A DNA stretch of 64,000 nucleotides from Heyndrickxia sporothermodurans (GTDB lineage Bacteria; Bacillota; Bacilli; Bacillales; Bacillaceae_C): NCBI RefSeq assembly GCF_016785185.1, contig NZ_JAEKDY010000005.1; one strand, 5' to 3'. The translations under genes were made by a program, and so were the position numbers. Position 1 is the first letter of the stretch, and each line of letters begins with the position of its first letter. The notes under the pieces were generated by a model, which saw nothing but the letters and a program-made list of their open reading frames with translations, made no database searches and was not told the origin of the DNA. This document shows positions 16,885 to 25,075 of the stretch, piece by piece.

Positions 16885-18000
16885 TTAGCCAACATACATT
16901 AGTTGCTCATTATTTTTGAAGACTTTATCGATTGTTGCTCCTCCTAAACAAACTTCTCCATCGTAAAAGACGACTGCTTGTCCAGGTGTGACCGCACGAA
17001 TCGGCTCATCAAAAATAACTTCTACTTCGTTATTGTCCAAAACTCTAACAGTTACTTTGTTATCCGGCTGGCGATAACGAAATTTAGCCGTACATGTAAA
17101 TTCACTTTTGATTTCGTGATTGGACACCCAACTCGTATTCACAGCAGTGATGGAATTAGAGTAAAGGGAGTCGTGATTAAATCCTTGTTCAACAAATAAG
17201 ACATTTTCTTTTAAATCTTTACCAACGACAAACCAAGGTTCACCGGATCCTCCAATCCCTAATCCATGTCGTTGACCAATCGTATAATACATAAGGCCAT
17301 CGTGCTCACCCATCTTTTTACCTGATAATGTTTTCATTATCCCTTTTTGAGCCGGCAAATAATTGCTGAGAAATTCTTTAAAATTTCTTTCGCCAATAAA
17401 GCAAATGCCTGTACTGTCTTTTTTCTTTGCAGTGGCAAGTCCAGCTTCAAGTGCTATTTCTCTAACACGCTTTTTATCTATATCTCCTATTGGGAACATA
17501 ACTTTTTCCAACTGTTCATGGGTCAGCTGATTTAAAAAATATGTTTGATCCTTATTCTCATCAATCCCACGCAACATTTTGTATTCTCCATCTTGAAAGG
17601 CAACTCTAGCATAGTGACCTGTTGCTAAATAATCTGCCCCAAGATTCATGGCATGCTCCAAAAAGGCTTTAAATTTAATTTCTTTATTACACATTACATC
17701 AGGATTTGGTGTACGTCCTGCTTTATATTCATCAAGAAAATAAGTAAATACTTTATCCCAATATTGTTTTTCGAAATTAACTGCATAATATGGGATTCCA
17801 ATTTGATTACAAACACGAATGACATCATTATAGTCTTCGGTAGCTGTGCATACACCAAATTCATCTGTATCATCCCAATTTTTCATAAAAATACCGATGA
17901 CATCATAGCCTTGCTCTTTTAATAAAAGAGCAGCAACAGATGAATCCACACCACCCGACATCCCAACGACGACTCTCGTATCTTGAGGTGCTTTCTTCAT
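16885..18000 (-). CDS. mnmA: tRNA 2-thiouridylase MnmA (TrmU)
   Basis: Adds sulfur to position 2 of the wobble uridine in tRNA-Lys, -Glu and -Gln. The 371-residue protein has the ATP pyrophosphatase loop GMSGGVDSS at about residues 13-21. The catalytic Cys pair lies in NPDVMCNKEIKF and STGICFIGER. LMYYTIGQRHGLGIGGS starts the central domain, and a C-terminal beta barrel ends in PGQAVVFYDGEVCLGGATI. It lies 8 bases downstream of the cysteine desulfurase, the expected sulfur donor. This matches the Bacillus subtilis yrvO-mnmA pair, which transfers sulfur without Tus proteins. Confidence 0.97.
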   Translation of the reverse strand: MKKAPQDTRVVVGMSGGVDSSVAALLLKEQGYDVIGIFMKNWDDTDEFGVCTATEDYNDVIRVCNQIGIPYYAVNFEKQYWDKVFTYFLDEYKAGRTPNPDVMCNKEIKFKAFLEHAMNLGADYLATGHYARVAFQDGEYKMLRGIDENKDQTYFLNQLTHEQLEKVMFPIGDIDKKRVREIALEAGLATAKKKDSTGICFIGERNFKEFLSNYLPAQKGIMKTLSGKKMGEHDGLMYYTIGQRHGLGIGGSGEPWFVVGKDLKENVLFVEQGFNHDSLYSNSITAVNTSWVSNHEIKSEFTCTAKFRYRQPDNKVTVRVLDNNEVEVIFDEPIRAVTPGQAVVFYDGEVCLGGATIDKVFKNNEQLMYVG

Positions 18001-18008
18001 ATATTTCC

Positions 18009-19166
18009 CTACTTTCTATTTGCCTTGTTCAATCGTTGAACAATTTTTGCGACTTCATTCGCAGCTTTTTCAATTTCTTGACTCGTATTATTTAAACCAA
18101 AACTAAATCGAATCGAATTTCTTAATCGCTCCGACTCTTTTCCAAACATTGCGACAAGAACATGTGATGGTTCAATTGAGCCTGCTGTACATGCAGAACC
18201 GCTTGAAGCGGCTATGCCTGCTATATCTAAATTAACGAGCATCGCTTCTACATCAGTACCAGGAAAGCTTAAATTTAATACATGTGGAAGTGAGTGATGA
18301 TCAGTAAACCCATTAATATGAAAATCAACATGTTGTGCCGTTAATATATTTAAAAATTTCATTTTAAAATCTTGATATCGTTTCTGTTTTTCTTCCATTT
18401 GTTCTTGAGCTATTTTTACAGCTTCTGCAAATCCTACAATGGAGCTAATATTCTCTGTACCTGCACGACGTTTCAGTTCCTGTTCCCCACCGTAAAAACG
18501 ATTGACAATTCTTGTGCCTGCTTTTATATAAAGAAAACCAATTCCTTTTGGCCCATTAATTTTATGGGAGGATACAGATAATAAATCAACGTTCAATTCA
18601 TGAACATTTAACTTTACTACTCCGTATGCTTGCACAGCATCTGTATGGAAATAAGCTTGATGATCTTTTAATAGAAGACCGATTTCATGAATAGGCTGGA
18701 TCGTGCCTACTTCATTGTTTCCGTACATGATCGTTACTAGGATCGTATCCTCACGAAGAGCAGCTTTCACATCTTCGACAGAAACTTGCCCATTTTCGTT
18801 TACATCTAGGTAAGTTACGTCATATCCATGTTTTTCAAGATACTCACATGTATGAAGCACTGCATGATGTTCAATATTTGACGTAATAATATGCTTTCCT
18901 TTTTCTTTCATTGCCTCAGCAATCCCTAAAATCGCAAAATTATCCGCTTCTGTTCCACCACTAGTAAACACGATTTCATTAAAATGTGCGCCAATGCTCC
19001 CAGCAATAATCGTTCTCGCTTCATCAAGTAAAGCTCTTGCTTCTCGCCCATAAGAATGAATACTTGATGGGTTTCCAAATGACTGGTTTAGCACATTAAT
19101 CATTGTATCGATCACTTTCGGATGAACGGGAGATGTTGCCGAGTGATCGAGATAAATTCGTTCCAT
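18009..19166 (-). CDS. yrvO: Cysteine desulfurase YrvO (NifS/IscS family)
   Basis: PLP enzyme of 385 residues that moves sulfur from cysteine to an active-site persulfide for tRNA thiolation. The start MERIYLDHSAT is typical. The PLP lysine lies in SVSSHKINGPKGIGF, after the DAVQAYG segment. The catalytic cysteine is in the flexible loop SSGSACTAGSIEPSHVL near residue 325. The ATG used follows AGAGGTGAAAAAA. A GTG three codons earlier is less likely. It is flanked by cymR (cysteine repressor) and mnmA, so partner and pathway are clear. The symbol follows Bacillus subtilis. Confidence 0.95.
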   Translation of the reverse strand: MERIYLDHSATSPVHPKVIDTMINVLNQSFGNPSSIHSYGREARALLDEARTIIAGSIGAHFNEIVFTSGGTEADNFAILGIAEAMKEKGKHIITSNIEHHAVLHTCEYLEKHGYDVTYLDVNENGQVSVEDVKAALREDTILVTIMYGNNEVGTIQPIHEIGLLLKDHQAYFHTDAVQAYGVVKLNVHELNVDLLSVSSHKINGPKGIGFLYIKAGTRIVNRFYGGEQELKRRAGTENISSIVGFAEAVKIAQEQMEEKQKRYQDFKMKFLNILTAQHVDFHINGFTDHHSLPHVLNLSFPGTDVEAMLVNLDIAGIAASSGSACTAGSIEPSHVLVAMFGKESERLRNSIRFSFGLNNTSQEIEKAANEVAKIVQRLNKANRK

Positions 19167-19209
19167 TTTTTTCACCTCTAAAGATGGTCAATTCTTACAA
19201 AAATTTCTT

Positions 19210-19629
19210 CTAAATATAAAACATGTAAGAATCCGTTTCTCCATCGTCTTTGTAATTTACAAGGTCTTCAATCGTTGTGTTATCTAATACATCCTTTACA
19301 GCATCACGAATTTTTATCCAAAGTGAACGTTTAACTGGTTCTTCATCTTCAATTCCTTCAACCGGACTGATTGGTCCTTCTAAAACTCGAATGATATCAC
19401 CTGCTGTAATTTTGGCTGGCTCTGAAGCAAGTGTATAGCCACCATATGCTCCTCTGACACTTTTAACGAGACCTGCATTTCTTAAAGGAGCAATTAATTG
19501 TTCTAAATAATGCTCCGACAAATCATGCATTTGGGCAATGGTTTTCAAAGATGTTGGTCCTTCCCCAAATCTTTTTCCTAGTTCAATCATAATTGTTAGT
19601 CCGTAACGACCCTTTGTTGAAATTTTCAT
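19210..19629 (-). CDS. cymR: Cysteine metabolism repressor CymR (Rrf2 family)
   Basis: Winged-helix DNA-binding protein of 139 residues. CymR, with CysK as corepressor partner, represses cysteine uptake and synthesis genes in Bacillus subtilis. The N-terminus MKISTKGRYGLTIMIELG, the recognition region SEHYLEQLIAPLRNAGLVKSVRGAYGGY and the wing match Rrf2 proteins. The three-Cys cluster of iron-sulfur Rrf2 members such as IscR is absent, which favours CymR. It overlaps the upstream membrane protein by 4 bases (ATGA) and precedes yrvO by 43 bases, so these genes probably form one operon. Confidence 0.94.
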   Translation of the reverse strand: MKISTKGRYGLTIMIELGKRFGEGPTSLKTIAQMHDLSEHYLEQLIAPLRNAGLVKSVRGAYGGYTLASEPAKITAGDIIRVLEGPISPVEGIEDEEPVKRSLWIKIRDAVKDVLDNTTIEDLVNYKDDGETDSYMFYI

Positions 19630-20288
19630 AGACTTGCACCTCGATTTATTTCTTCTTTTCTTTTTTCAAATTTTTTAAGGAATTTATCTGTGAGCGTTTG
19701 ACATAGCGGCAATGCAATCCCAACAAGTGTTCCGATCGTTAGTACAAAAATAATTGTACCGATAAATACGGGTCCCCCACATAACCAGCCAATAATTAGG
19801 ACGATTGCTTCCATTCCTCGACGTACGTGGGAAATTTTCCAGCCCGTTTTCGAAGTAACAGCTAGCATAAAGCTGTCTCGGGGACCTGCACCTAATTGAG
19901 CAGAAATATAGATTCCCATTCCAATTGCATTAATAATAATTCCTAATATAAGGACAATAATTTTTTCAAGTAGTGAAGTAAACTCAACATTTGATAAAAA
20001 ATGTAAAAATATATCCATAAACGAGCCTAACAAGAGCATATTTAAATAGGCTCCAATTTTTGGGATTTTACGCATGATGGCTGCTGAAATGCCTAAAACA
20101 AAAAATCCGACAATGATTGACCAAGAACCAATTGTCAGTCCGATTTGTTTATATAGACCGATGTGTAATACGTCCCAAGGAGTCACTCCAAGATCTGCAA
20201 TAATTAATAAATCCAAACCAAATGCCATAATGAGCAAACCTAGACAAAAAATAAAAAAGCGAAATACTAATTGATGATTATTATTCAA
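19626..20288 (-). CDS. YczE/YitT-like integral membrane protein
   Basis: Membrane protein of 220 residues with about five hydrophobic helices. It belongs to the YczE/YyaS/YitT group. Family-like features are GLDLLIIADLGVTPWDVLHIGLY near the N-terminus and GMGIYISAQLGAGPRDSFMLAVTSKTG in the middle, a repeated glycine- and proline-containing half. The substrate is unknown. I chose a TTG start behind GTGGAGGAAC. The stop overlaps the cymR start by 4 bases, implying coupled translation. I do not recall a gene of this type beside cymR in Bacillus subtilis, so it may be a local addition with a thiol-related role, which is only inference. Confidence 0.82.
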   Translation of the reverse strand: MNNNHQLVFRFFIFCLGLLIMAFGLDLLIIADLGVTPWDVLHIGLYKQIGLTIGSWSIIVGFFVLGISAAIMRKIPKIGAYLNMLLLGSFMDIFLHFLSNVEFTSLLEKIIVLILGIIINAIGMGIYISAQLGAGPRDSFMLAVTSKTGWKISHVRRGMEAIVLIIGWLCGGPVFIGTIIFVLTIGTLVGIALPLCQTLTDKFLKKFEKRKEEINRGASL

Positions 20289-20388
20289 TATACGTTCCTC
20301 CACTTTCTTATTTATAAATGGCTCTTGACATTATAGCATATTTGGAAGACGAAATGAATGAAAGCATACCCATTAACTCGGTTTTTAT

Positions 20389-21681
20389 TTAACTTTCATT
20401 TCCTTTTTTAAATTCCTCGAGTCGACGATAAATCGCAGCTAAACGTTTCTCTTCTCCTGCTTCGACTGGCTCATAATATTTTGTACCTTTTAAATTACTC
20501 GGCAGATACTCTTGATGAACCCAACCACCGAAAGTTCCAATCGGTGTATCATGGGGATATTTGTAACCGACATGACCTAAAACTTTTGAACCGGCGTAAT
20601 GTCCATCACGCAAATGCTTTGGAATATCGCCAACTTTTCCATTACGAATATCTGTTATTGCTTTATCTAATGCTGCATATGCTGAATTGGATTTTGAAGA
20701 TAGACACATTTCCACGACCGCAACAGCTAATGGAATACGTGCTTCCGGAAGCCCCAATCGCTCACTTGCTGTCACTGCAGCTAATACGTTTGTACCGACT
20801 GACGTATTAGCTAAGCCGATATCCTCAAATGCGATAACAAGTAAGCGGCGGTTAACTGCAACTAAATCACCAGTTTCCAATAAATGTGCCAAATAATAAA
20901 GTGACGCATCCACATCACTACCTCTAATACTTTTTTGCAAGCTGGAGAGTAAATTATAAAAGTGAGATCCTTTTTTATCTCCATACACACCTACGTTTCC
21001 AACTAAGTCATCGATTGTTTGGTCTTGAACAATATATGTATCATTTTCTTTATTGGATGAATACACAATTGATTCAAGAAGGGTTAATGACTTCCTCGCA
21101 TCTCCACCTGAACCAGAAGCGATTTTTCTTAATTGGTCTTCGGTTATTTGGATTGACATTTTCCCCAATCCTTTATTTTCATCGTGAACAGCACGCTGTA
21201 ATAACTCATAAATATCCTCTGAAGTTAATCGTGTTAATTGCTTAATTTGTCCGCATCGGCTGCGAATCGCTGGATTGACATCATGAAACGGATTTTCGGT
21301 CGTCGCTCCAATTAAGATAATCGAACCATTCTCAACATGTGGCAATAAATAATCTTGCTGCGCTTTATTAAAACGGTGAATTTCATCTAAAAATAAAATC
21401 ACTTTTCCCGTTAATCTTGTTTCATCAACAACCATCTCTACATCTTTTTTCCCGGATGTTGTGGCGTTCAATGCAATAAAAGGAATTTTAGTCGTTCCCG
21501 CAATCGCATGTGCAATCGATGTCTTCCCTATGCCCGGTTCTCCATACAAGAGCATCGATGGAACATGTCCATTTTTTATCATTTTATAAAGGCTTGTTTG
21601 TTTGCCGATGATTTCCTTTTGCCCAACAATTTCATCAATTGTTGTCGGTCGCATTCGAAAAGCAAGTGGTTCTCCGTACAC
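20389..21681 (-). CDS. rarA: Replication-associated recombination protein RarA (MgsA)
   Basis: AAA+ ATPase of 430 residues related to clamp loaders and RuvB, acting at stalled replication forks. It begins PLAFRMRPTTIDEIVGQ. Walker A GEPGIGKTS, Walker B VILFLDEIHRFNKAQQD and sensor GATTENPFHDVNPAIRSR follow. The C-terminal tetramerisation part includes QKSIRGSDVDASLYYLAHLLE, VIAFEDIGLA and HYAGSKVLGHVGYKYPHD. The start used is a GTG after GGGGGCTGTAA. Position beside cymR matches yrvN of Bacillus subtilis. Confidence 0.95.
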   Translation of the reverse strand: MYGEPLAFRMRPTTIDEIVGQKEIIGKQTSLYKMIKNGHVPSMLLYGEPGIGKTSIAHAIAGTTKIPFIALNATTSGKKDVEMVVDETRLTGKVILFLDEIHRFNKAQQDYLLPHVENGSIILIGATTENPFHDVNPAIRSRCGQIKQLTRLTSEDIYELLQRAVHDENKGLGKMSIQITEDQLRKIASGSGGDARKSLTLLESIVYSSNKENDTYIVQDQTIDDLVGNVGVYGDKKGSHFYNLLSSLQKSIRGSDVDASLYYLAHLLETGDLVAVNRRLLVIAFEDIGLANTSVGTNVLAAVTASERLGLPEARIPLAVAVVEMCLSSKSNSAYAALDKAITDIRNGKVGDIPKHLRDGHYAGSKVLGHVGYKYPHDTPIGTFGGWVHQEYLPSNLKGTKYYEPVEAGEEKRLAAIYRRLEEFKKGNES

Positions 21682-21762
21682 ATTTACAGCCCCCAAACAA
21701 ATATTTAATATCAATTATAACTTTAATATTGTAGGTTGAAAATTTATACGCCTAATAATAGC

Positions 21763-21799
21763 AAAAAAAGGGATGTCGAGTAATTAACATCCCTTTTTT
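21763..21799 (-). terminator. Terminator of the ABC exporter operon
   Basis: Arms GGGATGT and ACATCCC flanked by A7 and T6 tracts, nine bases past the permease stop. The symmetric tracts make it usable from both strands. Confidence 0.9.
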
Positions 21800-21807
21800 A
21801 TTTACTA

Positions 21808-22764
21808 TTATGCTGCAACATCCCTTTTCATAAATACACCAAATGCCAGTACAATAAAAATAATAAAGTATACGAGCAGCGTGATAATGGAGAAACCGAG
21901 TGTCATTCCTTCTACAAGTGGGATGCCATCAAAGTATTGCATTAAATTTGTGTTGGCAAATAGAATAAATTTTGCCCATTCGAATTTTGCTGCAAGGAGC
22001 TGAGTAATGTTTCCGCCCATGAGTAGAAGGAATACGGAAATCCCAATTGCTAAAGAGCTGTTACGGAATACGGCTGATATCATAAATGCCATCGTAATTA
22101 ACATGATTACATCAATGGAGGATAATAAATACGTTTTGATTAAATACCATAGCATGTTTTGTTCAACGACATGTCCATTAGTATAGGCAAGGTGAACATT
22201 ATCTCCACTTCCGGAACCAAACAAGATAAATCCGACAATGGCCGAAGTGACAAATAGGATTGCTAACATGAAAATACCAAATACGATTACTGTTATATAT
22301 TTCGATAGTAATATTTTTGATCTTTTTAACGGGCGGATTAATAATAGTTTAATTGTCCCCCAACTAAATTCGCTTGCTACGATTCCCGCTGCAATAATAA
22401 TTGTGAATAAACCAACGAAGGAAATAAACATCGTATTATCATTAATAAATGAAAAACCGCTTGATTGATCAGATGGTGCCATATTATGTGCAAGACGATA
22501 TTTGTTTATTTCAATATTTTTTTCATAAAATTTTTTTGCACTTGCCGCTGTTGCCAGCATTTCTTTAAGCTGTTGTTCATCTGCTTTAATCTCAGCAGTT
22601 ACTTCCGCTTTCCAATCTCTTTGCGTACCTTTATCCAATTTTCCTTCATAATATTTTGTTAATGCTCCACTGCCGATGACACCTAAGATGATTAAGCCAA
22701 TCATCACATAGGAACCGGCACGCTTGAATATTTTAATCCATTCATTATAGACAAGATTAAGCAT
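21808..22764 (-). CDS. ABC-2 type exporter permease
   Basis: Membrane permease of 318 residues. The first helix (AGSYVMIGLIILGVIGSGA) is followed by an extracytoplasmic, charged region of about 90 residues with a coiled-coil-like stretch (DEQQLKEMLATAASAKKF). Five more helices then end at MKRDVAA. This layout matches bacitracin/lantibiotic-type and Na+-type exporters. SEFSWGTIKLLLIRPLKRSKILLSKY is a typical coupling segment for such ATPases. It overlaps the ATPase gene by 8 bases. The substrate cannot be read from the sequence. The pair is not part of the usual gene order here and is likely accessory. Confidence 0.88.
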   Translation of the reverse strand: MLNLVYNEWIKIFKRAGSYVMIGLIILGVIGSGALTKYYEGKLDKGTQRDWKAEVTAEIKADEQQLKEMLATAASAKKFYEKNIEINKYRLAHNMAPSDQSSGFSFINDNTMFISFVGLFTIIIAAGIVASEFSWGTIKLLLIRPLKRSKILLSKYITVIVFGIFMLAILFVTSAIVGFILFGSGSGDNVHLAYTNGHVVEQNMLWYLIKTYLLSSIDVIMLITMAFMISAVFRNSSLAIGISVFLLLMGGNITQLLAAKFEWAKFILFANTNLMQYFDGIPLVEGMTLGFSIITLLVYFIIFIVLAFGVFMKRDVAA

Positions 22765-23668
22765 GTGCTACTTCCTCCTTTGTAATTTCTAAGAATCGGT
22801 CTTCCAATGATTTAGAAATGAGTTTTACTTCATAGATTCGTATTCCTGTTGAAACAAGTGTTTGAATAAAATCCGGAACTTGTTCTTTTTCTAATTCTAC
22901 TTCAATTCCATGGTCAATTTGGGTAAATGAATATCCGCTAATTGACTCAAGTGTTGCACCACTATCTATTTCTATAAAATACTTTTGCTTCTGATCTTCA
23001 TACACAAAGTCGTGGACGTTTTGCACGTCGATTAATTTTCCTTTTTGAATAATCGCAATTCGATCACACATCATTTCCATTTCCGATAATAAGTGACTGG
23101 AAACGATAACCGCCATGCCTTTTTCTTTTGATAATTTCCGTAAATGATCCCTAATTTCTCGGATTCCCGCAGGATCAAGGCCATTGGTCGGTTCATCAAG
23201 GATCATTACTTTCGGATCATGCAGTAGACTTTGTGCTAATCCTAATCGTTGTCTCATACCTAATGAATAAGTTTTGACTTTGTCGTTAATACGATCTTTT
23301 AAACCGACAAGTTCAATAACTTCATTTATTTTTTCTTTCGTAATTCCTTTTATCATCCGCGCATACTGCATTAAGTTTTGATACCCTGTTAAAAACTTAT
23401 ACATTTCCGGATTTTCAACAATCCCGCCGATATTTCGTAATGCTTCCTCATATTCATTTTTTACATTCTTTCCACAAATGACGATATCACCTGATGTAAT
23501 CCCCATTAGTCCTACAATCATACGAATCGTCGTTGTTTTACCTGCACCATTCGGTCCTAAGAAACCGAATACTTCACCTTCGTTTATCGTAAACGATAAA
23601 TTATCAATAATTTTTTTGCCTTTAATTACTTTCGTTACATTTTTTAATTCAACCGCTGATTTCATCAT
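22757..23668 (-). CDS. ABC exporter ATP-binding protein
   Basis: Nucleotide-binding subunit of 303 residues for the adjacent permease. Walker A is GPNGAGKTTT at about residue 40, the Q-loop region is GGIVENPEMYKFLTG, the signature is YSLGMRQR, Walker B is VMILDEPTNGLDP and the switch histidine is in VIVSSHLLSEME. The C-terminal 80 residues form an extra domain as in BcrA-like exporters. The upstream region has a promoter overlapped by a palindrome, suggesting a dedicated repressor that is not encoded nearby. Roles such as peptide-antibiotic resistance or envelope-stress relief are possible but unproven. Confidence 0.93.
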   Translation of the reverse strand: MMKSAVELKNVTKVIKGKKIIDNLSFTINEGEVFGFLGPNGAGKTTTIRMIVGLMGITSGDIVICGKNVKNEYEEALRNIGGIVENPEMYKFLTGYQNLMQYARMIKGITKEKINEVIELVGLKDRINDKVKTYSLGMRQRLGLAQSLLHDPKVMILDEPTNGLDPAGIREIRDHLRKLSKEKGMAVIVSSHLLSEMEMMCDRIAIIQKGKLIDVQNVHDFVYEDQKQKYFIEIDSGATLESISGYSFTQIDHGIEVELEKEQVPDFIQTLVSTGIRIYEVKLISKSLEDRFLEITKEEVAHA

Positions 23669-23769
23669 TTGTTTCCTCCATTCAACTTAATATTATCCAG
23701 TTTCTTTTTAAACATTTAGAAACAGATAACTCCCTCCTTTAGTTCGCCTTCAACGTTTCTATAAAATTA

Positions 23770-23789
23770 TGTACTATCAAAACAGTACA
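23770..23789 (-). promoter_or_regulatory. Palindromic operator candidate of the ABC operon
   Basis: TGTACT and AGTACA half-sites separated by 8 bases, lying across the -10 box of the predicted promoter. The TGTACT/AGTACA pattern recalls operators of YtrA-type GntR repressors. This is a resemblance only, and no such regulator is in the window. Confidence 0.5.
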
Positions 23790-23811
23790 CTACTGCAAAA
23801 TTAACCGTCAA
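23782..23811 (-). promoter_or_regulatory. Promoter of the ABC exporter operon
   Basis: TTGACG (23806-23811) and TACTGT (23782-23787) with an 18-base spacer, about 110 bases ahead of the ATPase start. The -10 box falls inside the TGTACT/AGTACA palindrome. Confidence 0.55.
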
Positions 23812-23848
23812 TACCTTTTTTGGAAATTTTTTCACCTTACTCTAAATA

Positions 23849-23872
23849 AAAAAACCGCCAATGGCGGTTTTT
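23849..23872 (-). terminator. Terminator of tcdA
   Basis: Short GC stem AACCGCC/GGCGGTT with a tight loop and long flanking A and T tracts, 26 bases past the tcdA stop. Usable on both strands. Confidence 0.85.
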
Positions 23873-23897
23873 TATAATTTTTCCCAGTAAAAATCTT

Positions 23898-24662
23898 TTA
23901 TTTATCTTTGACACGCTTTAGCGGAATATCTTTTACTATTTCTTTAACAACATAGCTTGCCATGAATAATCCGGCTGTTGATGGAACAAAAGCATTCGAT
24001 GAAGGCGGCATTTTTGCTTTACGGATTTCTGCTTCATCATTCCCAACAACTTTTCTAACATCTTCGCGAATAATGATTGGACTTTCATCTGAAAATACAA
24101 CAGGAATTCCTTTGCGAATTCCTTCCTTACGAAGTCTCGTACGAATAACTTTGGCAATTGGATCTGTATGTGTTTTGAAAATATCTGCTATTTTCAGTCT
24201 TGTAGGATCCATTTTATTCGCTGCACCCATACTTGAAATAATTGGAATATTACGTTTTAAGCATTCTTTAATTAAATGAATTTTATAAGAAATCGTGTCG
24301 GATGCATCAACGATAAAATCCGGTTGTTCTGCGAAAAACTGCTCATATGTTTCTTCTGTATAAAACATGTTCAAAGAGATGACTTCGCATTCTTGATTAA
24401 TATCCTTGATCCGCTCCTTCATTATGTCGGCTTTCGGTTGTCCAATTGTAGAAAGCAATGCAGGCAATTGTCGATTTATATTTGTAATATCTACTGAATC
24501 TTTATCAACTAAAATTAATTTCCCGACGCCGGATCGTGCCAACGCTTCAACAGCAAACGATCCAACTCCACCTATACCAAGTATGGCAACCGTACTATTT
24601 TTTAATTTTTCTAATCCTTCTTTTCCCAGAGCTAATTCATTTCGTGAAAACTGGTGAAGCAC
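23898..24662 (-). CDS. tcdA: tRNA threonylcarbamoyladenosine dehydratase TcdA (YrvM)
   Basis: E1-like ATP-dependent enzyme of 254 residues that cyclises t6A37 to ct6A37 in ANN-decoding tRNAs. The nucleotide site is VAILGIGGVGSFAVEALARSGVG. LVDKDSVDITNINRQ, DFIVDASDTISYKIHLI and GAANKMDPTRLKIADIFKTHTDPIAK are the family landmarks. I set the start at the GTG that gives MLHQFSRNEL, matching the Bacillus subtilis protein in start and length. GGAG lies 9 bases upstream. Placement next to the 6S RNA and aspS is as in Bacillus subtilis. Confidence 0.95.
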   Translation of the reverse strand: MLHQFSRNELALGKEGLEKLKNSTVAILGIGGVGSFAVEALARSGVGKLILVDKDSVDITNINRQLPALLSTIGQPKADIMKERIKDINQECEVISLNMFYTEETYEQFFAEQPDFIVDASDTISYKIHLIKECLKRNIPIISSMGAANKMDPTRLKIADIFKTHTDPIAKVIRTRLRKEGIRKGIPVVFSDESPIIIREDVRKVVGNDEAEIRKAKMPPSSNAFVPSTAGLFMASYVVKEIVKDIPLKRVKDK

Positions 24663-24758
24663 ATGTATCATCTCCAAAATTCTACTTTATCTTCCTTGGA
24701 TAAGGATAAACAATTTGTCGCTTAAAATCAATATTTGTCCAATTTAGTGCAAAATAAA

Positions 24759-24779
24759 AACCCTCTATAAAAGAGAGTT
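24759..24779 (-). terminator. Terminator following 6S RNA
   Basis: AACTCTC and GAGGGTT arms with an A/T-rich loop, then TTTTATTTT on the minus strand. It is about 18 bases beyond the predicted mature 3' end of the 6S RNA. Confidence 0.75.
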
Positions 24780-24796
24780 TAAGTTTCAATTAAAAT

Positions 24797-24990
24797 GATA
24801 AGCCCCAATCATGCCGTCGCAAAATCCTAGTGTTTTGAACCCGCACTTGGCAGGTGGGTGTTCTGTTTCAGCTTTATACGTCCTTTATAAAAAGGCATGT
24901 ATGCGGCATGAAAACGCCAAACTCCCGTAGGTAATATGTTCGGTCAAAACGAATAGGTACAAAAACGAACACATCAGGACTTATCGTATT
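24797..24990 (-). ncRNA. bsrA: 6S RNA (BsrA/6S-1 type)
   Basis: About 190 nt of non-coding sequence lies between tcdA and aspS, the location of 6S-1 RNA in Bacillus subtilis. The ends pair: GATAAGTCC at the 5' end (to 24985) with GGGGCTTATC at the 3' end (from 24797). The interior has the pairings expected of 6S RNA, with a large central bulge. It includes conserved-looking pieces CCTGATGTG, ACCTACGG and GTTCAAAACACTAGGATTTTGCGACGGCATGA. A promoter precedes it and a terminator follows. 6S RNA binds the housekeeping RNA polymerase in stationary phase. Exact ends are approximate. It explains most of the 400-base gap here. Confidence 0.88.
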
Positions 24991-24996
24991 ATTTAA

Positions 24997-25025
24997 ATAG
25001 TATCATAGGAATTTTATTTTTTCAA
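24997..25025 (-). promoter_or_regulatory. Promoter of 6S RNA
   Basis: TTGAAA (25020-25025) and TACTAT (24997-25002) with a 17-base spacer. The expected start is about 24990, a few bases before the GATAAG closing strand of the RNA. Confidence 0.75.
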
Positions 25026-25075
25026 TATTACTATAGTTGGAAAAATCATACGATATTTGACAAAAATCTCATTAT

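Noticed and set aside
24797..24990. Considered a protein-responsive riboswitch or a small ORF region
   Set aside because: The closing stem, position between aspS and tcdA, own promoter and terminator fit 6S RNA better, and no reading frame of useful length exists.
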